From an uncultured Thermotogae bacterium (GTDB lineage Bacteria > Thermotogota > Thermotogae > Mesoaciditogales > Mesoaciditogaceae), in the NCBI GenBank assembly GCA_913056255.1, contig CAJXLN010000003.1, positions 30,727-94,726 of the forward strand: a stretch of 64,000 nt of DNA, in the 5' to 3' direction. Below the pieces are notes generated by a model. The model did no database searches and was not told the DNA's origin. It saw nothing but the letters and a program-made list of their open reading frames with translations. The position numbers and the translations under genes are program-made. Below are positions 50,923 to 61,055 of the stretch, piece after piece (positions within the stretch are counted from its first letter, which is position 1; each line of letters starts with the position of its first letter).

Positions 50923-52594
50923 CTCCTCTTTTTTTTAATAGGGAACGGAGTTTCATGGCTTTTTTCATGAGTTCTGCTTTTTGTTCACGATCGACTGTGG
51001 AAACTATCTCCCTTTCCAATTTCTCAATTTGAGATTTTACCTTTCTTCTCTCTAATTCTGAAACGCAGAGATCGAGTATGTCGTCAGCATCTACATTGTG
51101 CTCATCATAAGTAAAAATCTGAAAGAATCTTTCTCCCTCTTCCCTTCCAAAAAACCTCATGGCTTCTTGTGGTAAGGTAACGCCTGAAGATACGATTTTA
51201 AATGTTTTTCTTGCCAACGGGGACAAAACTTCCGCATCTATCTTTTCGATTACCTTAGAACGCATATTCTCATTTAAAAATAGAAGATAAATAACGTAAT
51301 CATCTACTGTCATTCGTACAGATGAAGAATCATGCGAATTAACATTGCTTTTCTTGTTTTGAAGTTCGTACAGTATATCTTTTTCTTCGATCATAAGTAC
51401 CTTAGCCGCTTTTGAAACGAGTTGTCGTTTCAAAATGGAAGAATTAATCCAGGAAATTGATCGTTTGAATCTGTAAATCGCCTTGAGGGGATCACCAAGT
51501 TCTCCAAGTGACTGTTGAACGTAGAAATCCCAATAATCCTTGGCTTCACTGAGTGTTTTTTGAAATTCCTCTTTGCCATGTATACTGAAAAACTCATCCG
51601 GATCCTTTGAATCTCTGAATACCATCACTTTGACGTTAAAATCTTCTCCCACCAACACTTTTGCAATCCTTTGCATCGCCGATATACCTGCACTATCGCT
51701 GTCAAGCACAAAAAGCAGATTGTTCGTAACTCTTCTTAACATATTCAAATGAAATTTCGTCAGATTAGTACCCAACACTGCGCAGGCGTTATCAAATCCA
51801 TGCCGGTGAAAGGCTATAGCATCCATATATCCTTCACAGAGTATTGCAAAACCAGATTTTTTTATTTTGTAACGAGCAATGTTGAAAAGATAAAGCAATT
51901 TTGATTTTGAAAAGTATCGACTTTCGGGAGAGTTGATGTATTTAGGAACTTCATCCGTTAAGCTCCTTCCACCAAATGCCACGATTTTGCCTGAAGAGTC
52001 CTTTATCGGGAAAATCACTCTGTTCTGGAAAAACTCGCGCAATCTTCCACTTCGACTTCTGATAATCAGCCCGTACTTTATAAGATCTTCTACTCCAATT
52101 CCTCGTTGACGAGCCACGCCCCCAACTACGTTTGAATTAATTGGAGCATATCCAAGATCGAATTTTTTCACATCTTCTTTGCTAAGGCCACGATTTTCTG
52201 TTAGATAAGAAAGCGCTTGCCTTCCTTTTGCTGAAAAAAGTGCATTTTTGTAGGCCTCAGCCACAGATTTCATCATCTGGACGTATTTTGAATAAAAACC
52301 ATCATTTGTAACAATAGGCGAACTGACTCCACATATCTCTGCAACTCTTTGGACTGCTTCTATGAAAGAAACGTTCTCAATTTTTTTTACAAATTCTATA
52401 ACGTCACCACCAGCACCACATCCAAAGCAGTGAAAGAATTTTTTTTCTGGATTAACGTAGAAAGAAGGTGTCCTTTCTTCGTGAAAAGGACATAAACCTC
52501 GGTAACTTGAACCGGCTTTTTCAAGTGAAACGTAGTGCGACACAACTTTTACTATGTCGCACTTCGATTTGAAATCTTCTAATTCTTTTTTCAC
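50900..52594 (-). CDS. dnaG: DNA primase
   Basis: [32 protein letters not shown] zinc motif, EGYMDAIA toprim; start reassigned to GTG 52594. Confidence 0.97.
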   Translation of the reverse strand: MKKELEDFKSKCDIVKVVSHYVSLEKAGSSYRGLCPFHEERTPSFYVNPEKKFFHCFGCGAGGDVIEFVKKIENVSFIEAVQRVAEICGVSSPIVTNDGFYSKYVQMMKSVAEAYKNALFSAKGRQALSYLTENRGLSKEDVKKFDLGYAPINSNVVGGVARQRGIGVEDLIKYGLIIRSRSGRLREFFQNRVIFPIKDSSGKIVAFGGRSLTDEVPKYINSPESRYFSKSKLLYLFNIARYKIKKSGFAILCEGYMDAIAFHRHGFDNACAVLGTNLTKFHLNMLRRVTNNLLFVLDSDSAGISAMQRIAKVLVGEDFNVKVMVFRDSKDPDEFFSIHGKEEFQKTLSEAKDYWDFYVQQSLGELGDPLKAIYRFKRSISWINSSILKRQLVSKAAKVLMIEEKDILYELQNKKSNVNSHDSSSVRMTVDDYVIYLLFLNENMRSKVIEKIDAEVLSPLARKTFKIVSSGVTLPQEAMRFFGREEGERFFQIFTYDEHNVDADDILDLCVSELERRKVKSQIEKLEREIVSTVDREQKAELMKKAMKLRSLLKKRGDASNGSE

Positions 52595-52610
52595 AAGAGT
52601 AACTCTCGAA

Positions 52611-53015
52611 TCAACGTTTCGAGAATTGTGGGCTTCTTCTGGCCTTTCTCTTTCCGTATTTTTTTCTCTCAACCATTCTTGAATCTCTTGTTAAAAGGCC
52701 ATTCTTCTTAAGAACGCTTCTTAGATCCTCATTGAAATTCAGTAGTGCTCTTGCAATTCCTAAACGAAGGGCGCCAGCTTGTCCTGAAAGTCCTCCGCCA
52801 TTTATTCTGCATACAATATCGAATTGCCCAATTGTTTTAGTAGTAATGAATGGATCGTTGATCTTCATAACAAGCGTCTCTCTTTGAAAGTAATCTTTGA
52901 GAGATTCGTAATTCTTACCGTTTATGATTATTTTCCCTTCTCCTGGTCTCAAATGGACCCGAGCAACAGAAGTCTTCCTTCTTCCCGTACCGTAGTAATC
53001 TGCTTTTTCAGCCAT
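52611..53015 (-). CDS. rpsI: Ribosomal protein uS9
   Basis: [38 protein letters not shown]. Confidence 0.97.
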   Translation of the reverse strand: MAEKADYYGTGRRKTSVARVHLRPGEGKIIINGKNYESLKDYFQRETLVMKINDPFITTKTIGQFDIVCRINGGGLSGQAGALRLGIARALLNFNEDLRSVLKKNGLLTRDSRMVERKKYGKRKARRSPQFSKR

Positions 53016-53105
53016 TCATGATACTCCTTTCAGTCATTGAAAGTAAAAACATTATTCTATAGCTACAATCTCTCTCGAGCGAGAATTACTTCAATCTCAA
53101 TTCTA

Positions 53106-53543
53106 TTAAAGCTCCAAGAGCTGAGGTTTTTGAGCTTCATGAGGATGTTTCGCACCACGATAAACCTTGAGCTTTCTAAACATATTCCTCCCAAGCACAC
53201 CTTTAGGCAGCATGCCATGTACAGCGAATTTTATTAACCTCTCAGGATGCGTCTTCAACAGATCTTTGGCACTTATTTTTTTAAGATTTCCCATGTATCC
53301 AGTATGCCTGTAATAGAATTTGTCGTTGAGCTTATTTCCAGTTAAAAGGACCTTTTCTGCATTTATAACAACCACGTAATCACCTGTATCTTCGTGTGGC
53401 GTGTAAGTCGGTTTGCTCTTACCAGAAAGGATTCGAGCTATTTCTACCGCAAGACGGCCCACTGGTTTTTCAGTTGCATCCACTACATACCATTTCTTTT
53501 CCAATCCATCTTTTTTCGCAAAATAAGTTTTTTGAGTCATCAC
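53106..53543 (-). CDS. rplM: Ribosomal protein uL13
   Basis: [46 protein letters not shown]. Confidence 0.97.
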   Translation of the reverse strand: MMTQKTYFAKKDGLEKKWYVVDATEKPVGRLAVEIARILSGKSKPTYTPHEDTGDYVVVINAEKVLLTGNKLNDKFYYRHTGYMGNLKKISAKDLLKTHPERLIKFAVHGMLPKGVLGRNMFRKLKVYRGAKHPHEAQKPQLLEL

Positions 53544-54103
53544 TCGCTACTCCTCCATTTACGATTCGTTTTCCATGCTTCCACTTTAAAAACATTAGAT
53601 GTCTTTTTGTAGATCAAAAATGTTACGAATCCATCCACGGTTACTTTAACCACATTGAAAAGCGTTATCACCCAAAGATAATTTTTCAAAACGAACATGT
53701 ATGAAACTTTCAAGTACGGTGGATAAACCAACATATTCAAAGCATCCATACCCGTTATCACGATCGCCGAGGCAATACTCAAAGCGGCTATTGCCCTGGT
53801 TCTGGTTTTCTTTCTCGAGTAAAACCATGCTGAAAAGCCAACAAGCAATGTTCCGGCGACGGCATTCATAAAAATTCCTACCACATCCGTTCCTCTGATG
53901 GCAAAATAGAGCAAATCTTTAATCAACACCGTCAAAATACCCGGGATGGGTCCAATCATGAAGCCCACTAACAAAGCGGCAATGTCACTCGGATCGTACT
54001 TAAATCCCACCAATTGGGGGATTGGTATTTCTATTAGCATCAACACCGTCGCCATGGCCGAAAACACGCCTATGATGGCTAATTTCTTAGTCCTTGTTAC
54101 CAT
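53540..54103 (-). CDS. ECF transporter S component (RibU-like)
   Basis: [59 protein letters not shown]. Confidence 0.88.
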   Translation of the reverse strand: MVTRTKKLAIIGVFSAMATVLMLIEIPIPQLVGFKYDPSDIAALLVGFMIGPIPGILTVLIKDLLYFAIRGTDVVGIFMNAVAGTLLVGFSAWFYSRKKTRTRAIAALSIASAIVITGMDALNMLVYPPYLKVSYMFVLKNYLWVITLFNVVKVTVDGFVTFLIYKKTSNVFKVEAWKTNRKWRSSE

Positions 54104-54104
54104 A

Positions 54105-54386
54105 TCAATTAGCCTCTTGATACACGTTAACGTACTTCCTGTTATAGCGCGTTTTGAATTTCACGCTTCCATCTGTAAGCGCAAAAAGTGTGAAATCTTT
54201 TCCAAGGCCAACATTTTTGCCAGGCCATATTTTTGTTCCGCGCTGTCTCACTAAGATGCTTCCGGCCTTAACTTTCTGTCCATCTCCAACTTTCGTCCCG
54301 AGATATTTTGGATTACTGTCTCTCCCGTTTTTACCGACGGAACTCTTTGAAGCGAACAGTTGAAGCTCTATTTTCAAGTTAGTCAC
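54105..54386 (-). CDS. rpmA: Ribosomal protein bL27 with N-terminal extension
   Basis: [42 protein letters not shown]; extension [11 protein letters not shown] precedes ASKS. Confidence 0.97.
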   Translation of the reverse strand: MTNLKIELQLFASKSSVGKNGRDSNPKYLGTKVGDGQKVKAGSILVRQRGTKIWPGKNVGLGKDFTLFALTDGSVKFKTRYNRKYVNVYQEAN

Positions 54387-54697
54387 ACCTCCATTTCAGA
54401 AACCGATAGATTCTTGGGATATTGCTTTGAGAGCTGCAAGATCGTTTTATGAAGCGTTTCGATCATCTTCTGGGCACATTCTCCATCACTTTTCATATCG
54501 CATTTAATCAAACCATCATCTATTTTATACACTATCTTTTCTCCAAGAACCTCTTCGAGTCCTACAAGTGTCGCCTGAGTTATCGCACTCACTGCGGCAC
54601 AAACAACGTCTTTTCCTTTAGTTCCCAATCCCACATGACCGAATATTTTAAAACCCGCGTAGCGATCATTGTGAAAAAGGAAATAGCAATGAGTCAT
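54383..54697 (-). CDS. prp: Ribosomal-processing cysteine protease Prp
   Basis: [22 protein letters not shown]; between rplU and rpmA; ATGA overlap with rplU. Confidence 0.92.
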   Translation of the reverse strand: MTHCYFLFHNDRYAGFKIFGHVGLGTKGKDVVCAAVSAITQATLVGLEEVLGEKIVYKIDDGLIKCDMKSDGECAQKMIETLHKTILQLSKQYPKNLSVSEMEV

Positions 54698-55008
54698 CCT
54701 TCTATTTTTTCCACTTTCAGCAAAGAATACCACTGTCTGTGATTTTTAGAGCGTCGATACCCTTTTCTTCCTTTAAACTTAACCGTTAATACTTTTCGAT
54801 ATCTTCCGTTCTTAACAAGAACGGCCTTAACTTTCGCACCATTTACATAGGGAGAACCTATCTTCGTCTCATTATCATTCTTAATGGCTATGACCTTGTC
54901 AATGACAACTTGTTCTCCTTCTTTGATGTCCCTGAAGCGCTCAGTTTTGAACGCTTCACCTTCGGAAAGCCTGTATTGCTTCCCTCCGACTTCAACAATA
55001 GCGTACAT
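54694..55008 (-). CDS. rplU: Ribosomal protein bL21
   Basis: MYAIVEVGGKQYRLSEGEAF, RRSKNHRQWYSLLKV; start reassigned to ATG 55008. Confidence 0.96.
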   Translation of the reverse strand: MYAIVEVGGKQYRLSEGEAFKTERFRDIKEGEQVVIDKVIAIKNDNETKIGSPYVNGAKVKAVLVKNGRYRKVLTVKFKGRKGYRRSKNHRQWYSLLKVEKIEG

Positions 55009-55099
55009 TTTGCACCTCCTCCCATAAAACACCCGCCGATTCAAGGTGGAGCTGTCGACTCTCTTCAAACCAGAATCGTGCGTCACGTAAATTTTACCA
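55009..55099 (-). promoter_or_regulatory. rplU promoter (extended -10 TGGTAAAAT) and candidate structured leader
   Basis: TGGTAAAAT at 55099-55091 on - strand; inverted repeat CGATTC/GAATCG (55073-55078 / 55037-55042) enclosing a loop rich in complementary segments. Confidence 0.4.
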
Positions 55100-55332
55100 C
55101 GAACAAGGTAGAAAACAAAAAGAAAGAAATGTTTTCAATTAAGTTACCAATCCAAGAGGAATGTTCATGATTAAACTCCACGATCATATCTTTTCTCTTA
55201 AGAAAAGCGTTAACTAAAACTTAATTAAAATCATTAACAAATCAAACGAGATTTGATCTTGAACAACACGAATTATCAAGATATGAGAGGTAGAATAATG
55301 GTGCAAAAAAAATGAGAGGAGGAATTGGTGAA

Positions 55333-55449
55333 ATGAAAAAGAAGAATACGGAAAAATTCCTTCACGAGATGATTCAAAAAAGAATGGCTGAGAAGATAAA
55401 AATTGAAAACATGCTCAAGATAGCAAAGTATGGAATGTTCAGATTCTGA
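55333..55449 (+). CDS. Small ORF, 38 aa: MKKKNTEKFLHEMIQKRMAEKIKIENMLKIAKYGMFRF
   Basis: ATG with upstream GAGAGGAGG SD-like sequence and strong terminator 19 bp after the stop; below the ORF-track length cut-off. Confidence 0.55.
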   Translation: MKKKNTEKFLHEMIQKRMAEKIKIENMLKIAKYGMFRF

Positions 55450-55467
55450 CTCGATAGTTCAAAGTAG

Positions 55468-55492
55468 AAAAGGGCGCTTAAAGCGCCCTTTT
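55468..55492 (+). terminator. Intrinsic terminator after the 38-aa ORF
   Basis: AAAAGGGCGCTTAAAGCGCCCTTTT. Confidence 0.85.
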
Positions 55493-55508
55493 CTGATAAA
55501 ATACTTAT

Positions 55509-56477
55509 ATGAGACGATACATCATTTTTTTATTTTTTATTCTAACGATCTTGAAAGTATTTGCCATAGATCTCCAATTCAATGCTCCACCAAGTCCTGG
55601 CGCGTTGAAATCTCATTTGCTGGCCCTCATCAATTCTGCACAATCCACAATATCAATTGCCATTTACAACATGAACGACGCAGAAATAGCGAATGCACTA
55701 AAGGAAAAAGAATCAGAAGGAATCAATGTGAGAATCATCACGGAAGGGAAAAATTATATAACAAATCACGATTTCTTCTCCAATATAAATACAGTTGCAG
55801 ATCCAATAGATGGTGGTTTGATGCATGAAAAATTCGTCGTTGTTGACGATAAATGGGTATGGATAAGTTCTGCAAATTTTACCAATTCTATGTACAAAGA
55901 CTTGAACAATGCCTTGATCTTCGATTCCAGGTTACTTTCACGTGTGTTCAACGAAGAGTTCAATCTCATGTACGAGGGATATTTTTCTGATCCGAAAATC
56001 GAAGAAGCCACGAGTTTAACGGCAGAAGATGTGAGATTAGAGGTAAGATTTTCTCCATTCGGCGGCATTTTCGACAAAATCGTAGATGTTTTGAAGCGTG
56101 CAAAACACGAGGTAGACGTCGCGATGTACGCCTTTTCAGATATGAGAATCTCTCTTTTGCTCATGACTCTCGATGAACAAGGAATAAAAGTGAGAGTTCT
56201 TGCAGACAAGAGTTGGAATTCTTCTGGATACAGTGTGTTGCCAAAAATGAAAGAATTCAGTTTCTTTAGAAAATTTGACAATCCTTACGGTTTGCTTCAC
56301 GACAAATATATTATCGTAGATCCCAATTCACCTGATGCAAAGGTTTTAACTGGTTCCTACAATCTTACACGATCGGCTCAATCGAGAAATGATGAAGTCT
56401 TGATTGTCATTCATTCAAAAGAAATTGCAAGGCTTTATCTTGAAAATTTCGAATCGCTGTGGAGTACAAGTCATTAG
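55509..56477 (+). CDS. Exported phospholipase D-like protein (two HKD motifs)
   Basis: Signal peptide; LMHEKFVVVDDKWVWISSANFT and LLHDKYIIVDPNSPDAKVLTGSYNLT. Confidence 0.92.
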   Translation: MRRYIIFLFFILTILKVFAIDLQFNAPPSPGALKSHLLALINSAQSTISIAIYNMNDAEIANALKEKESEGINVRIITEGKNYITNHDFFSNINTVADPIDGGLMHEKFVVVDDKWVWISSANFTNSMYKDLNNALIFDSRLLSRVFNEEFNLMYEGYFSDPKIEEATSLTAEDVRLEVRFSPFGGIFDKIVDVLKRAKHEVDVAMYAFSDMRISLLLMTLDEQGIKVRVLADKSWNSSGYSVLPKMKEFSFFRKFDNPYGLLHDKYIIVDPNSPDAKVLTGSYNLTRSAQSRNDEVLIVIHSKEIARLYLENFESLWSTSH

Positions 56478-56540
56478 TTGAGATACCATCCGTACGGTGA
56501 AACATATCTGTACAGCATAAGGACACGGCATGCCGCGCCT

Positions 56541-57302
56541 CTATTGAAGAGATAAGCTTTTTGCGTACTTAAGAGCGGTCTCTCTTGGATTTTCTGAAAA
56601 GATAATCCCACGCGATACGTTGACCAAAATCTTTTCACGTGCCGCAGATTTCATAACATCTTTCACACTCCCACCTTGTACTCCAATACCGGGAACGAGT
56701 ATGAAACTCTTAGGTGATATTTCGTGCACTTCATCCAGCGCTTTTGAAACCGTGGCACCTACCACGAGACCACATCTTTTTCCGTATTCAGCAGCAAGAA
56801 CGGCAACTTGTACGTACAGTGGCGGATTACCGTGATATTCAAAATCAGCAGCACTTGGGTTGGACGAGAGACAAACAAGGAATGCGTATTTGTCCTCATA
56901 TTTCAAGAAGGGTGATATAGCGTCTGAACCCATGTAAGGTGAAAGGGTAATGGCATCGAAACCGAAGAATTCAAAAGCTGCTTTTGCGTAAGCTTCAGCC
57001 GTAGAAGCGATATCTCCACGTTTGGCATCGTATACAACTGGAATGTCGTCGCCTATCAATTCCCGTGTTTTCAACAAAGTTCTCATTCCATCTGGTCCGA
57101 GCATTTCATAAAACGCTGAATTCATTTTGTAAGCGCATGCGATGTCTTTCGTTGATTCTACTATGTATTTGTTGAATTCGTACATGCCTTTTGAATCTTT
57201 TGAGAAAGATTTTGGAAGGCGTTCAACATTCGTATCAAGACCTATTACCAGAAGATTTTTAACTTCTTTTTTCCTCTTTTCCACTTTCTCAACGAAATTC
57301 AT
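56541..57302 (-). CDS. pyrF: Orotidine-5'-phosphate decarboxylase (type 2-like)
   Basis: VIGLDTNVERLP, YDAKRGDIASTAEAYAKA, FILVPGIGVQGG. Confidence 0.93.
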   Translation of the reverse strand: MNFVEKVEKRKKEVKNLLVIGLDTNVERLPKSFSKDSKGMYEFNKYIVESTKDIACAYKMNSAFYEMLGPDGMRTLLKTRELIGDDIPVVYDAKRGDIASTAEAYAKAAFEFFGFDAITLSPYMGSDAISPFLKYEDKYAFLVCLSSNPSAADFEYHGNPPLYVQVAVLAAEYGKRCGLVVGATVSKALDEVHEISPKSFILVPGIGVQGGSVKDVMKSAAREKILVNVSRGIIFSENPRETALKYAKSLSLQ

Positions 57303-58207
57303 TCGAAACCTCCTTTGTGAGCAGCTCCCACTATGTCTTCAAAATTCATTTTCTTGCGTTTCAAAAATTCACCAACTCCTCTAACAATAGCTGGTATCCC
57401 TTTTGGATTTATCATGGCTTCGGCTCCAACACCTACAAGGGAAGCCCCTGCGATTGCGTATTCTACGACGTCTCTGGAAGTGGTTACCCCACCGAGTCCT
57501 ATTATGGGGAGATCAGGGAAGGCTTCTTTTACCTGATAAACCTTCCATAAGATTATCGGCATAAAAGCGGGACCACTGAGTCCTCCATTTATCCTTTTCA
57601 AAAACGGTTGTCCGGTTTCCACGTTAAATCTCGTACCCTGTATGGAATTTGCAACATTGATGATATCCGCTCCAGACTCCTTTGCGACGCGAGATTGTTC
57701 GACAACGTTCAAGTCTGGTGAAATTTTGACTATTAACGGCTTGTTTGTCCGCTCTCGACATGCTGAAATGATATCTTTTGAAAGTTTGCCATCTGCAGCG
57801 ATCACACCTTTTGAATGTACGTTAGGACAAGATAAATTGATCTCTAACATGTCACAGAACTCTTCAATTCGACTGGTTAAGTCAGAAAAATCGTCGGGAG
57901 ATTCTCCACCTATTGATATAATTCTTCTGGTGGTTTTTGGAAGTTTTGGAGCGATCCTTGACTCAAAAATCTTTATGCCCGGATTTTGTAATCCTATGGA
58001 ATTAAGAAGTCCGCTTCGCACGTAAACGATACGCGGCGGTTTGTTTCCATCTTTGGGAAAAGGAGTCACCGTTTTAGTCGTGAATCCTCCAATTTCAGAT
58101 GGCGAAAGGTATTCGAAGAATTCTTCCCCAAATCCAGCAGGCCCGGACGCAATTACGATTGGATTTTTGAATTCAACGCCTTTGATCGTGATCTTCAATT
58201 TGTTCAT
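57299..58207 (-). CDS. pyrD: Dihydroorotate dehydrogenase catalytic subunit (1B-like)
   Basis: FKNPIVIASGPAGFG, LEINLSCPNV, PLIVKISPD, IIGLGGVTTSRDVVEYAIAGA. Confidence 0.94.
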   Translation of the reverse strand: MNKLKITIKGVEFKNPIVIASGPAGFGEEFFEYLSPSEIGGFTTKTVTPFPKDGNKPPRIVYVRSGLLNSIGLQNPGIKIFESRIAPKLPKTTRRIISIGGESPDDFSDLTSRIEEFCDMLEINLSCPNVHSKGVIAADGKLSKDIISACRERTNKPLIVKISPDLNVVEQSRVAKESGADIINVANSIQGTRFNVETGQPFLKRINGGLSGPAFMPIILWKVYQVKEAFPDLPIIGLGGVTTSRDVVEYAIAGASLVGVGAEAMINPKGIPAIVRGVGEFLKRKKMNFEDIVGAAHKGGFE

Positions 58208-58943
58208 TCGAATTCTCCTCAACTGCTGAATGTCCTGCAGATACATCCATTATCTCATTTGCCGGAAATGTCGGACCGTCTTTACAAACGAACTTTATTC
58301 CGGACTTAGTCATAATAGCACATCCTTCACACATTCCCCTGCCACAAGCCATTTTCTCTTCCATAACCAGATAAAGGTTCCTGTCTTTGAAGATTTCTGC
58401 TGTCTTTTCCAACATTGGTACAGGGCCACACGCGATCACATTCTCAAGAGGCGAAAATTTTGCTACGTCAAGAACAGTGGTAGGCTCCACAGTAGATACG
58501 GAAGATGTCGGCACGTCTACCAGTTCAAAAAAAGCTTCATCTCGAGCACCAACTACCATTTCCTTAAACTCGTACCTCATCGCGTAGAAATGTATGGGGG
58601 CGTATCCAGCACCGCCTGACAGAAGCAAAGGATGCTCAAGAATTGGCATGGGATTTCCAAAAGGACCATCGATCACGATTTTTGACGAATTTTTGAAAAA
58701 ATGCTCAAACTCTCCACCGGATTTTATGAGAAATCTTAACATCCCGTCTTTCAAATCGTAAACACTGAAGGGCCTTGGCACATAAGGTCCAACAGGTGTT
58801 TTTACCATAAAAAACTGCCCTGGAAACACATTTTCTCGAATTTTGGAAGTGTCCTTGGCACTCCCAAAATCATCGTATGGCACATCCACAAGGAGAAATT
58901 CACCATCTTTAGAATATTTGAAATCTTTCACATTACATTCCAT
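58173..58943 (-). CDS. pyrK: Dihydroorotate dehydrogenase electron-transfer subunit
   Basis: VPRPFSVYD, MEEKMACGRGMCEGC...C 2Fe-2S ligands. Confidence 0.92.
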   Translation of the reverse strand: MECNVKDFKYSKDGEFLLVDVPYDDFGSAKDTSKIRENVFPGQFFMVKTPVGPYVPRPFSVYDLKDGMLRFLIKSGGEFEHFFKNSSKIVIDGPFGNPMPILEHPLLLSGGAGYAPIHFYAMRYEFKEMVVGARDEAFFELVDVPTSSVSTVEPTTVLDVAKFSPLENVIACGPVPMLEKTAEIFKDRNLYLVMEEKMACGRGMCEGCAIMTKSGIKFVCKDGPTFPANEIMDVSAGHSAVEENSNEQIEDHDQRR

Positions 58944-60142
58944 TTCGGATCACCGTAAACTTTCTTTCCATTCGAAAAAGTGGCCAACACTTTTCCTCTC
59001 AAAGATTTTCCAAGAAATGGTGTGTTGCGTGATTTACTGATAAGACTTTTATCGGAGACTATCCACTCGGCATTCGGATCGAAAATCGTAAAATCAGTTG
59101 GATTGTTCCCTTTGAGAGTTCCACCTTCGATTCCGTAAAGCTTTGCGGGAACACTTGTTACCTTCGAAAGTAACAGTTCGATCGATAATCCCCTTTTTGA
59201 TACCATCAGCAATTCGCTAAGGAGGGTTTCAAAGCCTATAATTCCAAATGGTGCTGACTGAAACTCAACCTCTTTTTCATGGATCGCATAAGGAGCGTGG
59301 TCCGTGATAATTGCGTCTATCGTATCGTCTTCCAATCCGCGGTAAAGTTCTTCTTGTTCTTTGGACGTTGGAAATGGTGGATTTATTTTCTTTGATGTGT
59401 CGTAATCCCAAAGATCTTCATCTTGGAAGAGCAAATGGTGCACGCACACATCACATGTTACGTCAATTCCATCTGCTTTTGCTTGTCTTATGAGTTTCAC
59501 ACTTCTTTCAGTCGAAACATGTGCGATGTGAACATGAGCCTTGGTGAGGTAAGAAAGTTCTATCTCACGAGACACGGCGATCGATTCCGTTACACTCGGA
59601 ATGGCGTACACTCCGTAGAGTGTGGAATACCAACCCTCTCTCATGTGTCCACCTTTTAAGTAAGGGTCTTCACAGTGCGAGATGATCGGAAGCCCCAATT
59701 CCGACGCGTACTCCATTGCATGACGTGCGAGGGATGAATCTTTCAAGAAAGTACCATCATCCGAAAATCCAACAACACCCGCACGTGCCATTTTACCCAT
59801 TTCAGCCAGTTCTTTTCCTTCTCTTCCCTTGGTGATCGCACCTATAATTTTGACATCAATACATGCTTTTTTAGCACGCTCTGTCAGATACAACACAGCT
59901 TGTTCTGTATCAATTGCCGGTGTTGTGTTTGGCATCGCGAAAACAGTTGTTATTCCGCCATGGGCTGCAGAACGTGCACCGGAAAAAATGTCTTCACGCC
60001 AAAGCTGACCCGGATCTCTTAAATGTGCGTGCGTATCGATCAGGCCAGGTAACACCCAGAGAGCGTTCAAATCGGTATTTTGTTCTGAAAATTTTTCACC
60101 GTCAAACACTATAGCACCTTCAGGTATTATCATAGTTCTCAC
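58928..60142 (-). CDS. pyrC: Dihydroorotase
   Basis: LPGLIDTHAHLRDPGQLWREDI, GFSDDGTFL, AHVSTERSV, IITDHAPYA. Confidence 0.95.
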   Translation of the reverse strand: MRTMIIPEGAIVFDGEKFSEQNTDLNALWVLPGLIDTHAHLRDPGQLWREDIFSGARSAAHGGITTVFAMPNTTPAIDTEQAVLYLTERAKKACIDVKIIGAITKGREGKELAEMGKMARAGVVGFSDDGTFLKDSSLARHAMEYASELGLPIISHCEDPYLKGGHMREGWYSTLYGVYAIPSVTESIAVSREIELSYLTKAHVHIAHVSTERSVKLIRQAKADGIDVTCDVCVHHLLFQDEDLWDYDTSKKINPPFPTSKEQEELYRGLEDDTIDAIITDHAPYAIHEKEVEFQSAPFGIIGFETLLSELLMVSKRGLSIELLLSKVTSVPAKLYGIEGGTLKGNNPTDFTIFDPNAEWIVSDKSLISKSRNTPFLGKSLRGKVLATFSNGKKVYGDPKWNVM

Positions 60143-61055
60143 CTCCGAGGGTAAGGTAAAGTATCGCCATTCTTACTGCCACACCGTTTGTAACTTGATC
60201 TTCTACTTGAGAGATTTTGGAGTCTGCCACCTCTGTAATAACCTCAACACCTCGGTTTATGGGACCTGGGTGCATGAAGATCGCTCCAATACTGGCAAAT
60301 CTCATAATTTCCGGTGTGATACCGTAAAACTCGTTGTATTCATCCAATGAAGAGAAGAATCCTCCTGATTGGCGCTCGAGTTGCATTCTCAATCCCATCA
60401 CAACGTCCGCGTCTTTTACGGCTTTGCGTACATCGTGAGAAATTCTCACCCCGTAGTTCTCAGCACCCAAAGGTATCATTGTTTTGGGGCCACAGAATGT
60501 GACATTTGCTCCCATCATCTTTAAAAGCTTGGCATTGGATCTTGCCACTCTGCTGTGCAAAATATCACCAACAATGGTCACATTCAATCCCTTTAAAGTT
60601 CCAAATCTTTCCCACATGGTATACCCATCTAAAATCGCTTGAGTGGGATGTGCTCTGATGCCATCACCTGCGTTGATAACCACTGCATCGGTATATCTTT
60701 TCAGCATCATTGGACTACCGGGCTCACTGTGTCTTATCACGTAAAGATCTACACCCATGGCATCCAGAGTTTTCACCGTATCTTTGAAAGATTCTCCTTT
60801 TTTCAGCGAACTTGTCGATGCAGAAAAATTCACAACATCGGCATTCAATCTTTTGGCTGCCACCTCAAATGACATTCTTGTTCGCGTTGATGGCTCAAAA
60901 AAGAGAGTACACACCGTTTTCCCTCGAAGTGCTGGAACCTTCTTTATCGGTCTTTTAAGGACTTCCTTGAATTCCTTTGCCATTTCGAAGATCTGTTTTA
61001 TCTCTTCAGGAGTCAAAAGATCCACATCGAAGATATCTTTTCCCGCAATACTCAT
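60120..61055 (-). CDS. pyrB: Aspartate carbamoyltransferase catalytic subunit
   Basis: LFFEPSTRTRMSFEVAAKRL, VINAGDGIRAHPTQAILD, MHPGPINRGVE. Confidence 0.97.
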   Translation of the reverse strand: MSIAGKDIFDVDLLTPEEIKQIFEMAKEFKEVLKRPIKKVPALRGKTVCTLFFEPSTRTRMSFEVAAKRLNADVVNFSASTSSLKKGESFKDTVKTLDAMGVDLYVIRHSEPGSPMMLKRYTDAVVINAGDGIRAHPTQAILDGYTMWERFGTLKGLNVTIVGDILHSRVARSNAKLLKMMGANVTFCGPKTMIPLGAENYGVRISHDVRKAVKDADVVMGLRMQLERQSGGFFSSLDEYNEFYGITPEIMRFASIGAIFMHPGPINRGVEVITEVADSKISQVEDQVTNGVAVRMAILYLTLGGENYDNT

